NCBI GenBank assembly: GCA_902489145.1
Contig: CABTYV010000008.1
Coordinates: 1-38,352 of the forward strand
Length of the DNA: 38,352 bases
Direction of reading: 5' to 3'
From: an uncultured Tissierellia bacterium
Lineage (GTDB): Bacteria > Bacillota > Clostridia > Tissierellales > Peptoniphilaceae
This document shows positions 26,169 through 35,157 of the stretch, one piece after another. A program made the translations under genes and the position numbers. The notes below the pieces were generated by a model. The model ran no database searches and was not told the origin of the DNA. It was given only the letters and a program-made list of their open reading frames with translations. Numbering within the stretch: position 1 is the stretch's first letter; every line of letters starts with the position of its first letter.

Positions 26169-27481
26169 AAGCTGGTCCCCAGCCCTTCGCGGGAGGAGAC
26201 ATAGATTTCCCCGCCGAGCTGGTGGACCAAATTTTTGCTGATGGAGAGGCCCAGGCCGGACCCGCCAAGCTTTCGGTTTCTGGAAGAATCCACCCGGTAA
26301 AAGCGGTCGAAGATATGGGGTAGGGCTTTTTTGCTGATGCCTACGCCATTATCAGAAACGGTTACGATGATCCCTTTTTTTCCCTGGCTCAGGTTTAGGC
26401 GGATGGTGCCGCCGGGCTCGATGGCCTTCACGGCATTGGACAGGAGGTTGGTCAAGATCTGCCGGTAGAGCTTAGGATCAGTCTCCAGGTTTAAGGCTGG
26501 CTCCAGCGTACGCAGGAGTTGGCCTTTTTTTTGAGCCACGGCGCCTTCAAAAGAAGCTGCAATCTCCTCGCTCAGCTGGGTCAGGTTGACGGGTTGGATA
26601 TGAAAATGATTGACCTGGGCCGCATCGTCAAAGGACTCCTTCAGCCCTTCGACGATCGCTGTAAGCTGATGAATGTTTGCCTCCAGGTGTTCGGCCACCT
26701 CATCGTCAAAGGTCAATAGCCCGTCGCGGAGGGCCTCGAGCTCCAGGGACAGGTTGGTTAAGGGGGTTCTCAGCTCATGAGAGATATCCTGGGCATAGTC
26801 CAGACGAAGCTGGTCCTGGACCTCTAGGCTATGGGCGAGGTAAGCCAGGTTGGCGGAGAGGGTTTGAATCTCCCGGACCTTGGAGGGAACGGGCGTGATC
26901 CGGTAGTCATTGCGCGCCAGGCGAGCCGTCTGTGCACTCAGCTCTTCGATCGGCTCCGTGACTCGCCTGGAGACCGATCGGGCCAGGAGAAAGGACGCTA
27001 TCACAAAAAGGCTGGCGACCAGGGCCAGAGAACCCAGGGCCCCCTTTTGAAAATTTTCTCTTAGTTGTCTGTATTCGGGGTTATTCAGATCATGGGTGAC
27101 CAAAAGGGATCCCAATTCCTTCTGTTTGGCATCGACCAGAAGGTAGGAATTGACCTCCAGCTTTTGATCCGAATGCTTGGTTAGGCCCTCGTAGCGCGCC
27201 TGGATGCGAGAATCCTGATCCAAGACCACAATATTAATGTTGGAATACCTGGCATAGGCCTGAAGCTGGGTTTGCCAGCCTTCCTCCCGAAAGGAAAAGC
27301 CCGTTTGACGGGCCATGTAGGAAATATCAGATACGATCCGCGAAATACGATCTCCCTCCAGGCGGATGAGGAGATGATCAAAGGACTCCGTAAAAGAATA
27401 GACGAGGATGCCCGCAATAAAGAGCACCCCGCTGAAGAGCAGGGCTAAAAATTGCAGGGCCAGCTTGCTTCGAAAACGCAT
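26138..27481 (-). CDS. Sensor histidine kinase of a two-component system
   Basis: This 447-residue kinase has two membrane helices (about 8-29 and 147-168) flanking an extracellular sensor region of about 115 residues. A HAMP-like segment follows (about 169-222), then a HisKA domain with phospho-acceptor His235 in DISHELRTPL. The ATPase domain has the N box NLLSNAVKA, G1 VSDNGVGI, F box FDRFYRVD and G2 GGSGLGLSI. The sensor region shows no known ligand domain. Its ATG overlaps the stop of the response regulator by 1 nt. The gene order with a class A PBP upstream suggests a cell-envelope signal, as in VanS/BaeS-like kinases; that is inference. Confidence 0.93.
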   Translation of the reverse strand: MRFRSKLALQFLALLFSGVLFIAGILVYSFTESFDHLLIRLEGDRISRIVSDISYMARQTGFSFREEGWQTQLQAYARYSNINIVVLDQDSRIQARYEGLTKHSDQKLEVNSYLLVDAKQKELGSLLVTHDLNNPEYRQLRENFQKGALGSLALVASLFVIASFLLARSVSRRVTEPIEELSAQTARLARNDYRITPVPSKVREIQTLSANLAYLAHSLEVQDQLRLDYAQDISHELRTPLTNLSLELEALRDGLLTFDDEVAEHLEANIHQLTAIVEGLKESFDDAAQVNHFHIQPVNLTQLSEEIAASFEGAVAQKKGQLLRTLEPALNLETDPKLYRQILTNLLSNAVKAIEPGGTIRLNLSQGKKGIIVTVSDNGVGISKKALPHIFDRFYRVDSSRNRKLGGSGLGLSISKNLVHQLGGEIYVSSREGLGTSFQLTFPQDNH

Positions 27482-28179
27482 TATTTTCCGTCCGGTCCGC
27501 CCGCTCGGTAACCCACGCCATAGACGGTTTGAATATAGGTCGGGGTTTTGGGCTGGTCCTCAATTTTCTGGCGGATATTTTTTATATGCGTATCAATGGC
27601 CCGGTCGTAGGCCTCATAATCCATGCCAAAGGTAACCTCAATAATTTCATCGCGTGTGAAGATCTTATTGGGGTGGGCCAGGAGCGTCTGGAGAATCAAA
27701 AATTCATTTTTGGTCAGGTGAAGCTCTTCCTCGTCCTTAAAGGTGCGCATCGCATCTAGATCCAGGCGGATCCGGCCGTCCTTGCTCATCAAAGCGTTAG
27801 CCTGCTTGTCCGCCGCTTTATCACTCCGCCGCAGGATCGCCTTCACCCGCTCTACCAGCTCGCGTGCGGAAAAAGGCTTGGTCAGATAATCATCGGCCCC
27901 TTCGCGGAGATTGCCAATCCGGTGGTTGACATCCGTTTTCGCCGAGACAATGATCACGGGGCAGGAGGAGCTGCGGCGCACCTCCTTGAGCAGCTCCTCT
28001 CCGCTTAAGCCCGGTAGCATTAAATCCAGTACGATCAAATCCGGCTGCTGGGACTCAAATAAATGCAGTCCACTCGGACCGTCCATGGCCGTCAGGACTT
28101 CAAAACCGGCCTTTTCTAAATAGGCCCGTTCAATATTCAGAATACTGGCTTCATCTTCACAGATTAGAATTTTAGTCAT
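27481..28179 (-). CDS. Response regulator, OmpR/PhoB family
   Basis: The 232-residue protein has an N-terminal receiver with the acidic pair in ICEDE, phospho-acceptor Asp52 in VLDLMLPG, Ser79 and Lys101 in LTKPF. The C-terminal part is a winged-helix DNA-binding domain (about 135-228) ending in IKNIRQKIED...YIQTVYGVGYR, the OmpR/PhoB signature. It is the cognate partner of the kinase, which directly follows. It starts 43 nt after the penicillin-binding protein gene with no terminator between, so the three probably share one transcript. The target promoters are unknown; the PBP operon's own leader is a natural candidate. Confidence 0.94.
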   Translation of the reverse strand: MTKILICEDEASILNIERAYLEKAGFEVLTAMDGPSGLHLFESQQPDLIVLDLMLPGLSGEELLKEVRRSSSCPVIIVSAKTDVNHRIGNLREGADDYLTKPFSARELVERVKAILRRSDKAADKQANALMSKDGRIRLDLDAMRTFKDEEELHLTKNEFLILQTLLAHPNKIFTRDEIIEVTFGMDYEAYDRAIDTHIKNIRQKIEDQPKTPTYIQTVYGVGYRAGGPDGK

Positions 28180-28222
28180 GACTTTCCTTTCCGATCCTGG
28201 TCCGTCATTTTCATCGACTGAC

Positions 28223-31093
28223 CTAATTGAGGGTAGGCTCTTCTTCCTCTATGTGCTCTGACTCCTCTGGCAGGAGCGCTGTTGATTCGCTTGAAGCTGG
28301 CTCTACCGGGCCAAGATTTGAATAGCGGGTGGGCAATTCCATGATCCAATCCTCCGGCAAAATCCCTTTGAATTTCGCAGGATCATAGGGGATCACCCGT
28401 TTGGTAAAGACTTCATATGTTTTCACCTCATCTGGCGTGTTGGATCCAGCTAGCAAATGGTTACGGCTGTCCACCAGGGCGGAGACATGCATTTGACATA
28501 CATCCTTTGGTTCGGTTTCAGTGGAGACCAGGAAATTTTGGATGGGATGGAGGGCATCATATCGGCTGTACTTGGAAGGCCGCATTCCAGACGCAGTACA
28601 GAGGGGAACCTCATAGAGCCCTTCTGGTCGGTCGAATTTGGCCGCTTTTTTGCCTTCCATAATCAGCTTTAGCACCCGTCCATTGAGGGAGACGGCTGTG
28701 GCAGAGGTCCCCGCCATGGAGACCTGGGCATTGTCCACTCCAACCCAACAGGCGGTGGTGTAGTAGGGGTTGGTCATGATGGACCAGAAATCCTTCTTAT
28801 CATTGGTCGTCCCCGTTTTGCCCGCTTGCTCAATATTGGGGATGCTGGAGGAGCGAGCTACCCAATTTTGAGCCGCTGTTGCCACTAGCATATCCAGGAG
28901 CTGGTAATTTTTCTGGGGGTTGAGGACCCTGGTCTTGGGGTGGGTGTTGTCAAAATAGACCTTGCCGGTATTGTCTTCGATCCTGGCAATGCACAGGGCC
29001 GGCACCCGTTCTCCACCGTTGCCGATGGCCTGATAGGCATTGGCCATTTCCAGCGTCGTTAGTCCTCTGGTCATGGAGCCAACGGCCAAAGACAGGTTTT
29101 CATCATTGATGCCATTGTTGGATTCTTCTTTGGTAATGAAATGATCCCGCTCCGGGTGGGCCTTGTTGATAATGCCAAAACGAGTCAGCATCTCTTTTGC
29201 CGGGCCCAGACCGACTTTTTCCAGCCACTTGACCGCTACGGTGTTGACGGATTGGACCAGTCCCTCGCGCATGGTCATAAGCCCCTTGTAACGGCCGTTG
29301 TTGTTGGAAGGCCAGGGCTGATCATCCAGCATGCTGTAGGGCGTGTCATCCATCACGGATCCCTGGCAGAAGCCCTGGTCAATGGCCGTTGCGTATTCCG
29401 CAATAGGCTTGATGGAGGAGCCTGGCAGGCGGGGGAAGGAGGCGGCTCGGTTTAAGAAGTGACGACCATCATTTTCCCGGCCGCCAATGGAAGCCAGGAT
29501 GTCGCCGGTTTTGGTATCAAGCACGGTCACTGCCAGCTGGGGCTGCTTAACGCCGACCTCATCGCGGGTGTAGAGGGCCGGGTTCAAAAGTAGACGCCCG
29601 TCCTTGCCCTGTTCATAGAGCTTGACATCCGAATTTTTAAAATAATCGCCTGCGAGGACGATATTGCCCTTCTCGTCCTTGCCCAAATAATCGGCCGAAA
29701 TGGAGATCGACCCCATCTGATGGGTCCGAAGGACGCCCTGCTCATCGGTGGTAAAGTAGTTGGTTATCGATAGATTGTCCCCATAGCGACGGATCCGGCC
29801 CGGCTGAATGGTGAGGGATTGGTCCTTACCGATCTGGTAGGTCCCCTTGGGCAGGATGACGCGGTTGTTCTGATCTAGCAGATTATTTTTCTTATAATAG
29901 ATGATCTGCTTTGCCTGGTTTACGATATTGCCTGACTTGTCATAATGGATATCCAAACGGATTTTTTCATGGCCCTGGCCGATGGTTTCATTGAAGGCAG
30001 TGGTGACCTTCGCCATGGAATCCTGCAATTTTTGCTGCATCTCCAAATCGATGGTGGTGGTAATGATCAGGCCGCCGTAATAAAGCTTGTTCGTGGCCTC
30101 TTTTTTTGAAATGCCGAGGCTATCCATCAGCAAGGTCAGAGCCTGTTTTTTGACCAGGTCTGTAATATAGGTGGAGGTAGAATCCGCTTGCTTACTAGGT
30201 GGCTTGATGGTGGAGGCGACATCAATCGATAAGGCATCGTCATGCTCCTTCCGGGTGATGTAGCCATTGGCCAGCATCTGGTTCAGGACGTAGCGGGCGC
30301 GTTCATAGGCGGGGGGATTGTATACGCACACGTATCGTTCCCCATTGATGGTGGTCTCGCCGAGGACGCGCTGGTCGGTCACCTTGGAAGGCCGGAAGGT
30401 GGAATAGAGGGAGTAGTGGGAGGGCGCAGGAATAATGGAGGCGATGGCGGCCGCCTGGGGCAGAGTCAGATCCTTGGCTGGCTTCGAGAAATAAATCTGA
30501 GCGGCCGCCTCAATGCCATAGGCTTGCTGGCCAAAAAAGATACGGTTGAGATAGCCCTCCATGATCTTTTCCTTGGCCGCCTTCTCGCCCAGTTTGGCAG
30601 TGAGCCCTTCCTCCATCTGAAGCGCCAGATACATTTCCTGGATCTTCCGAGTCCAGTTCACATCGTAGTTGAGATAGACATTGCGGGCCAGCTGCATGGT
30701 AATCGTCGAGGCTCCGCGCAATTGGCCGCTGGTCACGAGGTCCTTCATGGCCGTTATTACGCCTATGAGATCGACGCCCTTGTGATGCCAAAAGCGCTTG
30801 TCTTCGGCCGAAACAAAGGCATTGACCACATAGGACGGGATATTTTTGATGGGCACGATCTTACGGAACTCCGCAGTCTCCAGCTGTTTGACCAGGTGGC
30901 CCTTCTGATCCACAATCTTGGAAGATTCACTTAGACCCGAGAGGAGGGCTTGAGAATCAACCTTGGGCGCCTCGGAAGCAATCAAAAGCATAGCGCCCGC
31001 CAAATAGCCGCCTAAAAGGCCCAGAATAATTAAAAAAGAAACAAAAAAGATCCCGAGCAAATGACCGATCGTTTTGCTAATGGAATTTTTCAT
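28223..31093 (-). CDS. ponA: Class A penicillin-binding protein (glycosyltransferase-transpeptidase)
   Basis: A 956-residue bifunctional cell-wall enzyme with one N-terminal membrane helix (about 12-38). The GT51 domain shows EDKRFWHHKGVD with catalytic Glu97, then GASTITMQLARN near 127-138 and the EGYLNRIFFG motif near 179. The transpeptidase has Ser559 in SSIKP, SVN at 615-617 and KTG at 759-761. Between the two lies a large region (about 300-520) that probably forms an extra extracytoplasmic domain. The C-terminus is Glu/Ser-rich. I chose ATG 31093, with GGAGG 6 nt upstream, over ATG 31105, which would put the site inside the gene. It heads an operon with the response regulator and kinase. 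Confidence 0.94.
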   Translation of the reverse strand: MKNSISKTIGHLLGIFFVSFLIILGLLGGYLAGAMLLIASEAPKVDSQALLSGLSESSKIVDQKGHLVKQLETAEFRKIVPIKNIPSYVVNAFVSAEDKRFWHHKGVDLIGVITAMKDLVTSGQLRGASTITMQLARNVYLNYDVNWTRKIQEMYLALQMEEGLTAKLGEKAAKEKIMEGYLNRIFFGQQAYGIEAAAQIYFSKPAKDLTLPQAAAIASIIPAPSHYSLYSTFRPSKVTDQRVLGETTINGERYVCVYNPPAYERARYVLNQMLANGYITRKEHDDALSIDVASTIKPPSKQADSTSTYITDLVKKQALTLLMDSLGISKKEATNKLYYGGLIITTTIDLEMQQKLQDSMAKVTTAFNETIGQGHEKIRLDIHYDKSGNIVNQAKQIIYYKKNNLLDQNNRVILPKGTYQIGKDQSLTIQPGRIRRYGDNLSITNYFTTDEQGVLRTHQMGSISISADYLGKDEKGNIVLAGDYFKNSDVKLYEQGKDGRLLLNPALYTRDEVGVKQPQLAVTVLDTKTGDILASIGGRENDGRHFLNRAASFPRLPGSSIKPIAEYATAIDQGFCQGSVMDDTPYSMLDDQPWPSNNNGRYKGLMTMREGLVQSVNTVAVKWLEKVGLGPAKEMLTRFGIINKAHPERDHFITKEESNNGINDENLSLAVGSMTRGLTTLEMANAYQAIGNGGERVPALCIARIEDNTGKVYFDNTHPKTRVLNPQKNYQLLDMLVATAAQNWVARSSSIPNIEQAGKTGTTNDKKDFWSIMTNPYYTTACWVGVDNAQVSMAGTSATAVSLNGRVLKLIMEGKKAAKFDRPEGLYEVPLCTASGMRPSKYSRYDALHPIQNFLVSTETEPKDVCQMHVSALVDSRNHLLAGSNTPDEVKTYEVFTKRVIPYDPAKFKGILPEDWIMELPTRYSNLGPVEPASSESTALLPEESEHIEEEEPTLN

Positions 31094-31118
31094 GCAAGCC
31101 TCCATGTAACAGATTCAT

Positions 31119-31153
31119 CCGGTTTTCGCCTTCGGTTTGCGATGAAAAACCGG
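31119..31153 (-). promoter_or_regulatory. Leader hairpin of the PBP / two-component operon
   Basis: CCGGTTTTC (31119-31127) is complementary to GAAAAACCGG (31144-31153) with one bulged base. Inside it, TCGC and GCGA can also pair. It lies between the putative transcription start (about 31165) and the PBP ribosome site. No T-run follows it on the minus strand, so it is not a terminator. It may be an operator or an RNA element; the role is unknown. Confidence 0.4.
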
Positions 31154-31171
31154 ACTGGTATAGAATAACTT

Positions 31172-31180
31172 ATTTTATCA
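31172..31180 (-). promoter_or_regulatory. Extended -10 promoter of the PBP operon
   Basis: The minus strand reads TGA-TAAAAT, an extended -10 element, about 80 nt before the PBP start codon. A clear -35 is not seen. Confidence 0.5.
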
Positions 31181-31284
31181 TATATCGAAGGGAGAAGAGA
31201 AGCAGCCCCTCCTCCAAGTATGGCCTTATCCTCATTTATTATATGTGCATTCTATGAAGCCTCTGAGTGAGTCGAGAAAAAATA

Positions 31285-31293
31285 TGGTACAAT
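31285..31293 (+). promoter_or_regulatory. Extended -10 promoter of hflX
   Basis: TGG-TACAAT fits an extended -10 box about 60 nt before the chosen hflX start. Its surroundings (TATGGTACAATAAA) closely match those of the promoter at 14241, which supports a shared promoter style. Confidence 0.5.
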
Positions 31294-31351
31294 AAAGCGA
31301 TTGTCTAAAAAATGGGCCGGAGGGCCCGGGACCGTAGAAAGGAGGGGCTGG

Positions 31352-32647
31352 ATGGAGGATGCTATTTTAATATTTGTCTTTCAGGGGGAAGCGGAAGCGG
31401 AAAAGGAAAAAAGAATTGCAGAGCTTCGGGAAATTGCCCACTCCGCCGGCGCTCGGGTTCGAGCCGTCCTTGCGCAGGAGCGGAGCGCACCATCACCTGC
31501 AACCTTGATCGGCAAAGGAAAACTCCAAGAGGTCAAGGACCTGGTGACGGCGGAAGAAATCAGCCTGGTCATTTTCGAAGCCTCTCTTACGGGCGCACAG
31601 CGCAAGCACCTCTCAGAAGCGTTGGATTGTAAGCTCCTGGACCGGGTGGATCTGATTTTGGATCTTTTTGCCCATCGAGCCCAGAGTAAAAAGTCGAAGC
31701 TGGAGGTCCACCTGGCCCAGCTGGAGTATCGCCTGCCTCGCCTGCGCGGGTACGGGACCGCTTTATCCCGGACGGGCGGCGGCATTGGGACCAGGGGCCC
31801 AGGTGAACAAAAGCTTGAAAGCGATCGGCGTACGATCGAAAGACAGATTACTGCCATTAAAAGGAAGCTTGCGCTCTTTTCCGGTCAGGAAGCGGTGGCA
31901 GGCAAGAGAAAAAGAGCATCGGCCCTGCCCCTCGTCGTGATGACGGGCTACACCAATGTGGGAAAGTCCACGCTGATGAATCGACTTTTAGAAGCTTATG
32001 GCCAGGATATTTCGCAGGAAAAGCAGGTTTATGCGGATGACCGCCTTTTTGCCACCCTGGAAACCGCAACGCGACGGATTCAAAAGCCGGGGGAAGCCCC
32101 CTTTCTTTTGGTCGATACCGTTGGCTTTATTCATGATCTTCCTGAAAAGCTTAAGCGATCCTTTGAGTCGACCCTGGAAGAGGTGATGGGCGCTGATTTG
32201 CTGCTCCTTTTGCTCGATGGGGCCAATCCTTCCTATGAAACAGATCTCCATGTGGTCGAAAAGACCCTTCGATCGCTGGGCAATACAGCACCGATCCTCT
32301 ATGTGATGAATAAAATGGACCAGAATCAGCCCGCTCTGGTAACGCCGAAGGAGCTCACCTGCTCGCTCTCCGCACAAACGGGCGCGGGAGTTGATCAGCT
32401 CATGGATCAAATTCTGGAAAACTTGTTTGGCCCCTCAGTTTCCTGCCTTCTTTCCTTTCCCTATGAAAAAAGAGGCGTGGTCCAATCGCTTCAAACCGCA
32501 GGCCGGGTCAAAAAGGAGTGGGCGGATTCCCAGGGGATGCGCTGGCTCATTGAGGCGCGGGAAAATCAGATCCGCCGATTTTTAGCGCAAAATCCGGAGA
32601 TCACGCGAGGTCAGCCTCCGCCGGAGGAGGATATCCATGGCGTATAA
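31352..32647 (+). CDS. hflX: GTPase HflX
   Basis: HflX is a ribosome-splitting and rescue GTPase acting on stalled or heat-damaged 50S/70S particles. The N-domain ends with the family signature GGGIGTRGPGEQKLE. The G domain follows with G1 GYTNVGKST, G3 DTVGFIHDLP and G4 NKMD. The start ATG at 31352 is preceded by AAAGGAGG at 6 nt; a TTG-initiated frame from 31301 would include that site. The product is 431 residues, as expected. It overlaps yigZ by 11 nt and begins a four-gene operon ending with lgt. Confidence 0.95.
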   Translation: MEDAILIFVFQGEAEAEKEKRIAELREIAHSAGARVRAVLAQERSAPSPATLIGKGKLQEVKDLVTAEEISLVIFEASLTGAQRKHLSEALDCKLLDRVDLILDLFAHRAQSKKSKLEVHLAQLEYRLPRLRGYGTALSRTGGGIGTRGPGEQKLESDRRTIERQITAIKRKLALFSGQEAVAGKRKRASALPLVVMTGYTNVGKSTLMNRLLEAYGQDISQEKQVYADDRLFATLETATRRIQKPGEAPFLLVDTVGFIHDLPEKLKRSFESTLEEVMGADLLLLLLDGANPSYETDLHVVEKTLRSLGNTAPILYVMNKMDQNQPALVTPKELTCSLSAQTGAGVDQLMDQILENLFGPSVSCLLSFPYEKRGVVQSLQTAGRVKKEWADSQGMRWLIEARENQIRRFLAQNPEITRGQPPPEEDIHGV

Positions 32648-33293
32648 GTCGCTGCAGGCTTTTGGAGAAAGCGTCTTTCTCGAAAAAAAATCCCGCTTTA
32701 TAGGCAGCGCCCTTCCCGTGGAAAAGGAAGAGGAGGCATTGGCCTTTCTCGAGCGGATTCGAAAAGAACAGCCTCAGGCCACCCATCACTGCTATTGCTA
32801 TCTGATCGGCGCTTCTGCCCAGGTAACGCGCTTTTCGGACGATGGGGAGCCGTCTGGTACGGCAGGCTTGCCCATGCTGGAGGTCTGCCTGCAAAAGGAG
32901 CTTACCAACCTTTGCTGTGTGGTGAGTCGCTATTTTGGTGGGATCAAGCTGGGGGCGGCCGGCCTGGTGCGCGCCTACCGAAGGAGCGTACGAGAGAGCT
33001 TGGATCAAGCCCGACTTGTCCGCTATATTCCCTGGCAGAAGGTCCAATTTTCCTTGGCCTATGAACATCTGGGCAAGCTGGATTATCAGCGTATGGGGCG
33101 AGCTGTGGAGGAAGTTGAACGCGTGTTCACTGATTGCGTTACCCTCGTCTGGTGGCTGCCGGAGGAGGAGGTGATCCGCTGGCACCAGGAGCTAAGTGCG
33201 TTAAGTGCAGGTCAATTGACCTGGCAGGAGGGCCCCTGCTGCTTTCGCCCCGAGCCTGCCCAATGGGAGCGAACAGACGAAAGAGCAGAATAA
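32637..33293 (+). CDS. yigZ: YigZ/IMPACT family protein
   Basis: This 218-residue protein has the UPF0029/IMPACT N-terminal domain: KKSRFIGSA, FSDDGEPSGTAGLPML near 62-77 and VSRYFGGIKLGAAGLVRAY near 95-113. A C-terminal DUF1949-like domain with a ferredoxin-like fold follows. Eukaryotic IMPACT modulates Gcn2 signalling; the bacterial role is not settled, though binding of nucleic acid or translation factors has been proposed. The start overlaps the hflX end. It is 55 nt before yebC. Being linked to hflX and yebC fits a ribosome-related theme. Confidence 0.9.
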   Translation: MAYKSLQAFGESVFLEKKSRFIGSALPVEKEEEALAFLERIRKEQPQATHHCYCYLIGASAQVTRFSDDGEPSGTAGLPMLEVCLQKELTNLCCVVSRYFGGIKLGAAGLVRAYRRSVRESLDQARLVRYIPWQKVQFSLAYEHLGKLDYQRMGRAVEEVERVFTDCVTLVWWLPEEEVIRWHQELSALSAGQLTWQEGPCCFRPEPAQWERTDERAE

Positions 33294-33348
33294 GCGGACT
33301 CCTGCCAGATGATAGATGGCATGATTATGATTAGAAAGAAGGAAATTG

Positions 33349-34071
33349 ATGTCAGGGCACAATAAATGGAGCAAGGTTAAAAATGTGAAAGGCAAGGAAG
33401 ATGCCAAAAGAGCGAAAATCTTTACCAAAATGAGTCGGGCCATCATGGTGGCGGCCCGGGAGGGGGGCGCTGATCCGGATTATAACGGGAACCTGGCCTC
33501 CGTTATCGAAAAGGCAAAAGCGGAAAATATGCCCAATGAAAATATTGAGCGGGCTTTAAAAAAAGCGACCGGCGAGCTAGGCAATAGCGAATTTACCAGC
33601 ATGGTCTACGAGGGCTATGCCCCGGAAGGGGTGGCTGTGGTGTTGGAGGTTTTGACCGATAATAAAAACCGGACAGCCAGTGACGTTCGTTATATTTTCG
33701 ATAAAAATGGGGGCAACCTGGGGACCTCCGGTTCAGTGACCTTTCAGTTTGATCACAAGGGCCTTCTGGTGACGCCCCGGGCTGGTCAGGACGAGGAAGC
33801 GGTGATGATGGATGCCCTGGATGCGGGCGCAGAGGATGTCAAAAGCGAGGAAGAGGTCTTTTTGATCACAACGGAGATTAAAGACTTTATGGCCGTCCAC
33901 AATGCCTTGCAGGAAAAGGGCTACACCTTCAGCTCCGCCCAGATCGCCTATTTGCCCAAAAATGAGGTCGAGGTGGAGGACCCTGAGGCCAGACTGAAGA
34001 TTGAGAAGCTCTTGGATGCGTTGGAGGACAATGATGATGTGCAGGATGTCTACTCCAACTATGCAGGCTAA
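33349..34071 (+). CDS. yebC: YebC/TACO1 family translational activator or regulator
   Basis: This 240-residue protein starts MSGHNKWSKVKNVKGKEDAKRAKIFTK, the near-invariant YebC N-terminus. It continues with the ENIERALKK segment, the EGYAPEGVAVVLEVLTDN segment and the three-domain TACO1 layout. YebC-type proteins are reported to ease translation of proline-rich stretches; other members act as DNA-binding regulators. I chose ATG 33349 over the TTG at 33346 because AAGGAA sits 6 nt before it. The sequence gives no hint of its target. Confidence 0.95.
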   Translation: MSGHNKWSKVKNVKGKEDAKRAKIFTKMSRAIMVAAREGGADPDYNGNLASVIEKAKAENMPNENIERALKKATGELGNSEFTSMVYEGYAPEGVAVVLEVLTDNKNRTASDVRYIFDKNGGNLGTSGSVTFQFDHKGLLVTPRAGQDEEAVMMDALDAGAEDVKSEEEVFLITTEIKDFMAVHNALQEKGYTFSSAQIAYLPKNEVEVEDPEARLKIEKLLDALEDNDDVQDVYSNYAG

Positions 34072-34086
34072 TGCAGGAGGACCTTT

Positions 34087-34911
34087 ATGCAGTATACAGG
34101 GGATGGGGTAGCGATTACGCTCTTCGGTCTGGAAATCCGCTGGTATGCGGTTTTTATTGTGACCGGCATGATGCTGGCACTCTATCTGTTAAGCCGGCAG
34201 ATGAAAAGACGTCATATTGATCCCGACCTGGCTTATGATATCGCCCTGTGGGTCCTGCCCTTTGGCATCATCGGGGCCCGGCTTTGGTATGTGCTTTTCG
34301 AGTCGGCCCGATTTCCGACCTTCTGGTCGGTGATCAACCTGAGAAGTGGTGGTCTGGCCATCCAGGGCGGGATCATGGCCGGCCTTCTGGTGGCCCTGGT
34401 CTGGTCGAAGAAAAAGCATTTTTCCCTTTTCCGACTCACCGATATGATTGTACCGGGCCTGGCCCTGGCCCAGGGGATTGGCCGCTGGGGCAACTTTACT
34501 AACAATGAAGCACATGGGGGCCTGACCGACCTGCCCTGGGGCCTGTGGATTGACGGCCAGCGCTATCATCCCACCTTTCTCTACGAATCGGTTGGGGATA
34601 TTCTGCTCTGTCTCTTTCTTTTCTGGGCCCTCCGCCGCCTGGTCAAACGGGACGGACAGGCGACGGCCCTGTACTTTATTGGCTATGGCCTCTTGCGCTT
34701 CTTCGTGGAGGGCTTGCGCACCGACTCCCTCTACTGGGGCCCGATCCGGGTGGCGCAAGCGCTATCCTTGATCGGGATTGTGGTGGGGATAGTGGCTTTG
34801 CTCTTTTTCCAAAAGCAGGCACCCAATGCCCATCTGTTGGGGAAAAAACCAGCGGATCCCAAAGAAGTGGCGCGGGCAGAGGGAGACCTTTGGCAGGAGC
34901 GGAAGGCCTAA
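34087..34911 (+). CDS. lgt: Prolipoprotein diacylglyceryl transferase
   Basis: Lgt transfers diacylglycerol from phosphatidylglycerol to the lipobox Cys of prolipoproteins, the first step of lipoprotein maturation. The 274-residue membrane protein has about seven helices, the RWYAVFIVTGM opening and SGGLAIQGGIMAGL near 88-101. The Lgt signature GRWGNFTNNEAHG is near 135-147, and HPTFLYES is near 160. AGGAGG lies 6 nt before the ATG. It is the last gene of the hflX operon and is followed by a terminator. A lipoprotein-type binding protein (start of window) would be a substrate. Confidence 0.96.
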   Translation: MQYTGDGVAITLFGLEIRWYAVFIVTGMMLALYLLSRQMKRRHIDPDLAYDIALWVLPFGIIGARLWYVLFESARFPTFWSVINLRSGGLAIQGGIMAGLLVALVWSKKKHFSLFRLTDMIVPGLALAQGIGRWGNFTNNEAHGGLTDLPWGLWIDGQRYHPTFLYESVGDILLCLFLFWALRRLVKRDGQATALYFIGYGLLRFFVEGLRTDSLYWGPIRVAQALSLIGIVVGIVALLFFQKQAPNAHLLGKKPADPKEVARAEGDLWQERKA

Positions 34912-34915
34912 GCTT

Positions 34916-34947
34916 TGGAGGAGACCGCCTGAAGCCTCCATTTTTTT
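34916..34947 (+). terminator. Rho-independent terminator after lgt
   Basis: TGGAGG (34916-34921) pairs with CCTCCA (34935-34940), followed directly by seven T. It begins 4 nt after the lgt stop codon. Confidence 0.75.
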
Positions 34948-35109
34948 CCATTTCATAAAAATGAAAGTGCTTTCTAATCACAAGACTAGATAAGCTGAGG
35001 ATAGAATAGGATCAAATTCAGTCAGTAAGCGGTTAAGCCTAGGAGTGCACCCCTTGGGGTGCGCTCCTTTTTTTATGCAAAAACTCCTTTTTTTTTCGTG
35101 TTTTTACCC
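34948..35109. other. Intergenic stretch between lgt and mraZ with a second terminator
   Basis: After the lgt terminator there are about 95 nt with no frame and a small inverted repeat TTTCAT-AAAA-ATGAAA (34951-34966). A second, stronger terminator at 35042-35074 and a T-rich stretch up to the mraZ promoter follow. I see no clear promoter within it, so a small RNA here is possible but unsupported. Confidence 0.4.
35042..35074 (+). terminator. Strong rho-independent terminator before mraZ
   Basis: A 12-bp stem (GGAGTGCACCCC at 35042-35053 with GGGGTGCGCTCC at 35056-35067, one wobble pair) is followed by seven T. It insulates the dcw promoter from upstream transcription. Confidence 0.85.
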
Positions 35110-35138
35110 TTGTAATTTGGGCTATGATCAACTAAAAT
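35110..35138 (+). promoter_or_regulatory. Sigma-A promoter of the dcw cluster
   Basis: TTGTAA (35110-35115) and TAAAAT (35133-35138) are exactly 17 nt apart, predicting a start near 35145, about 45 nt before mraZ. It follows a strong terminator, as expected for an independent cluster promoter. Confidence 0.65.
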
Positions 35139-35157
35139 GGTTTTAACATAGGAAAAA

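Noticed and set aside
30242..30934. 230-codon plus-strand frame inside the PBP gene
   Set aside because: It is antisense to the conserved glycosyltransferase domain and has no supporting features.
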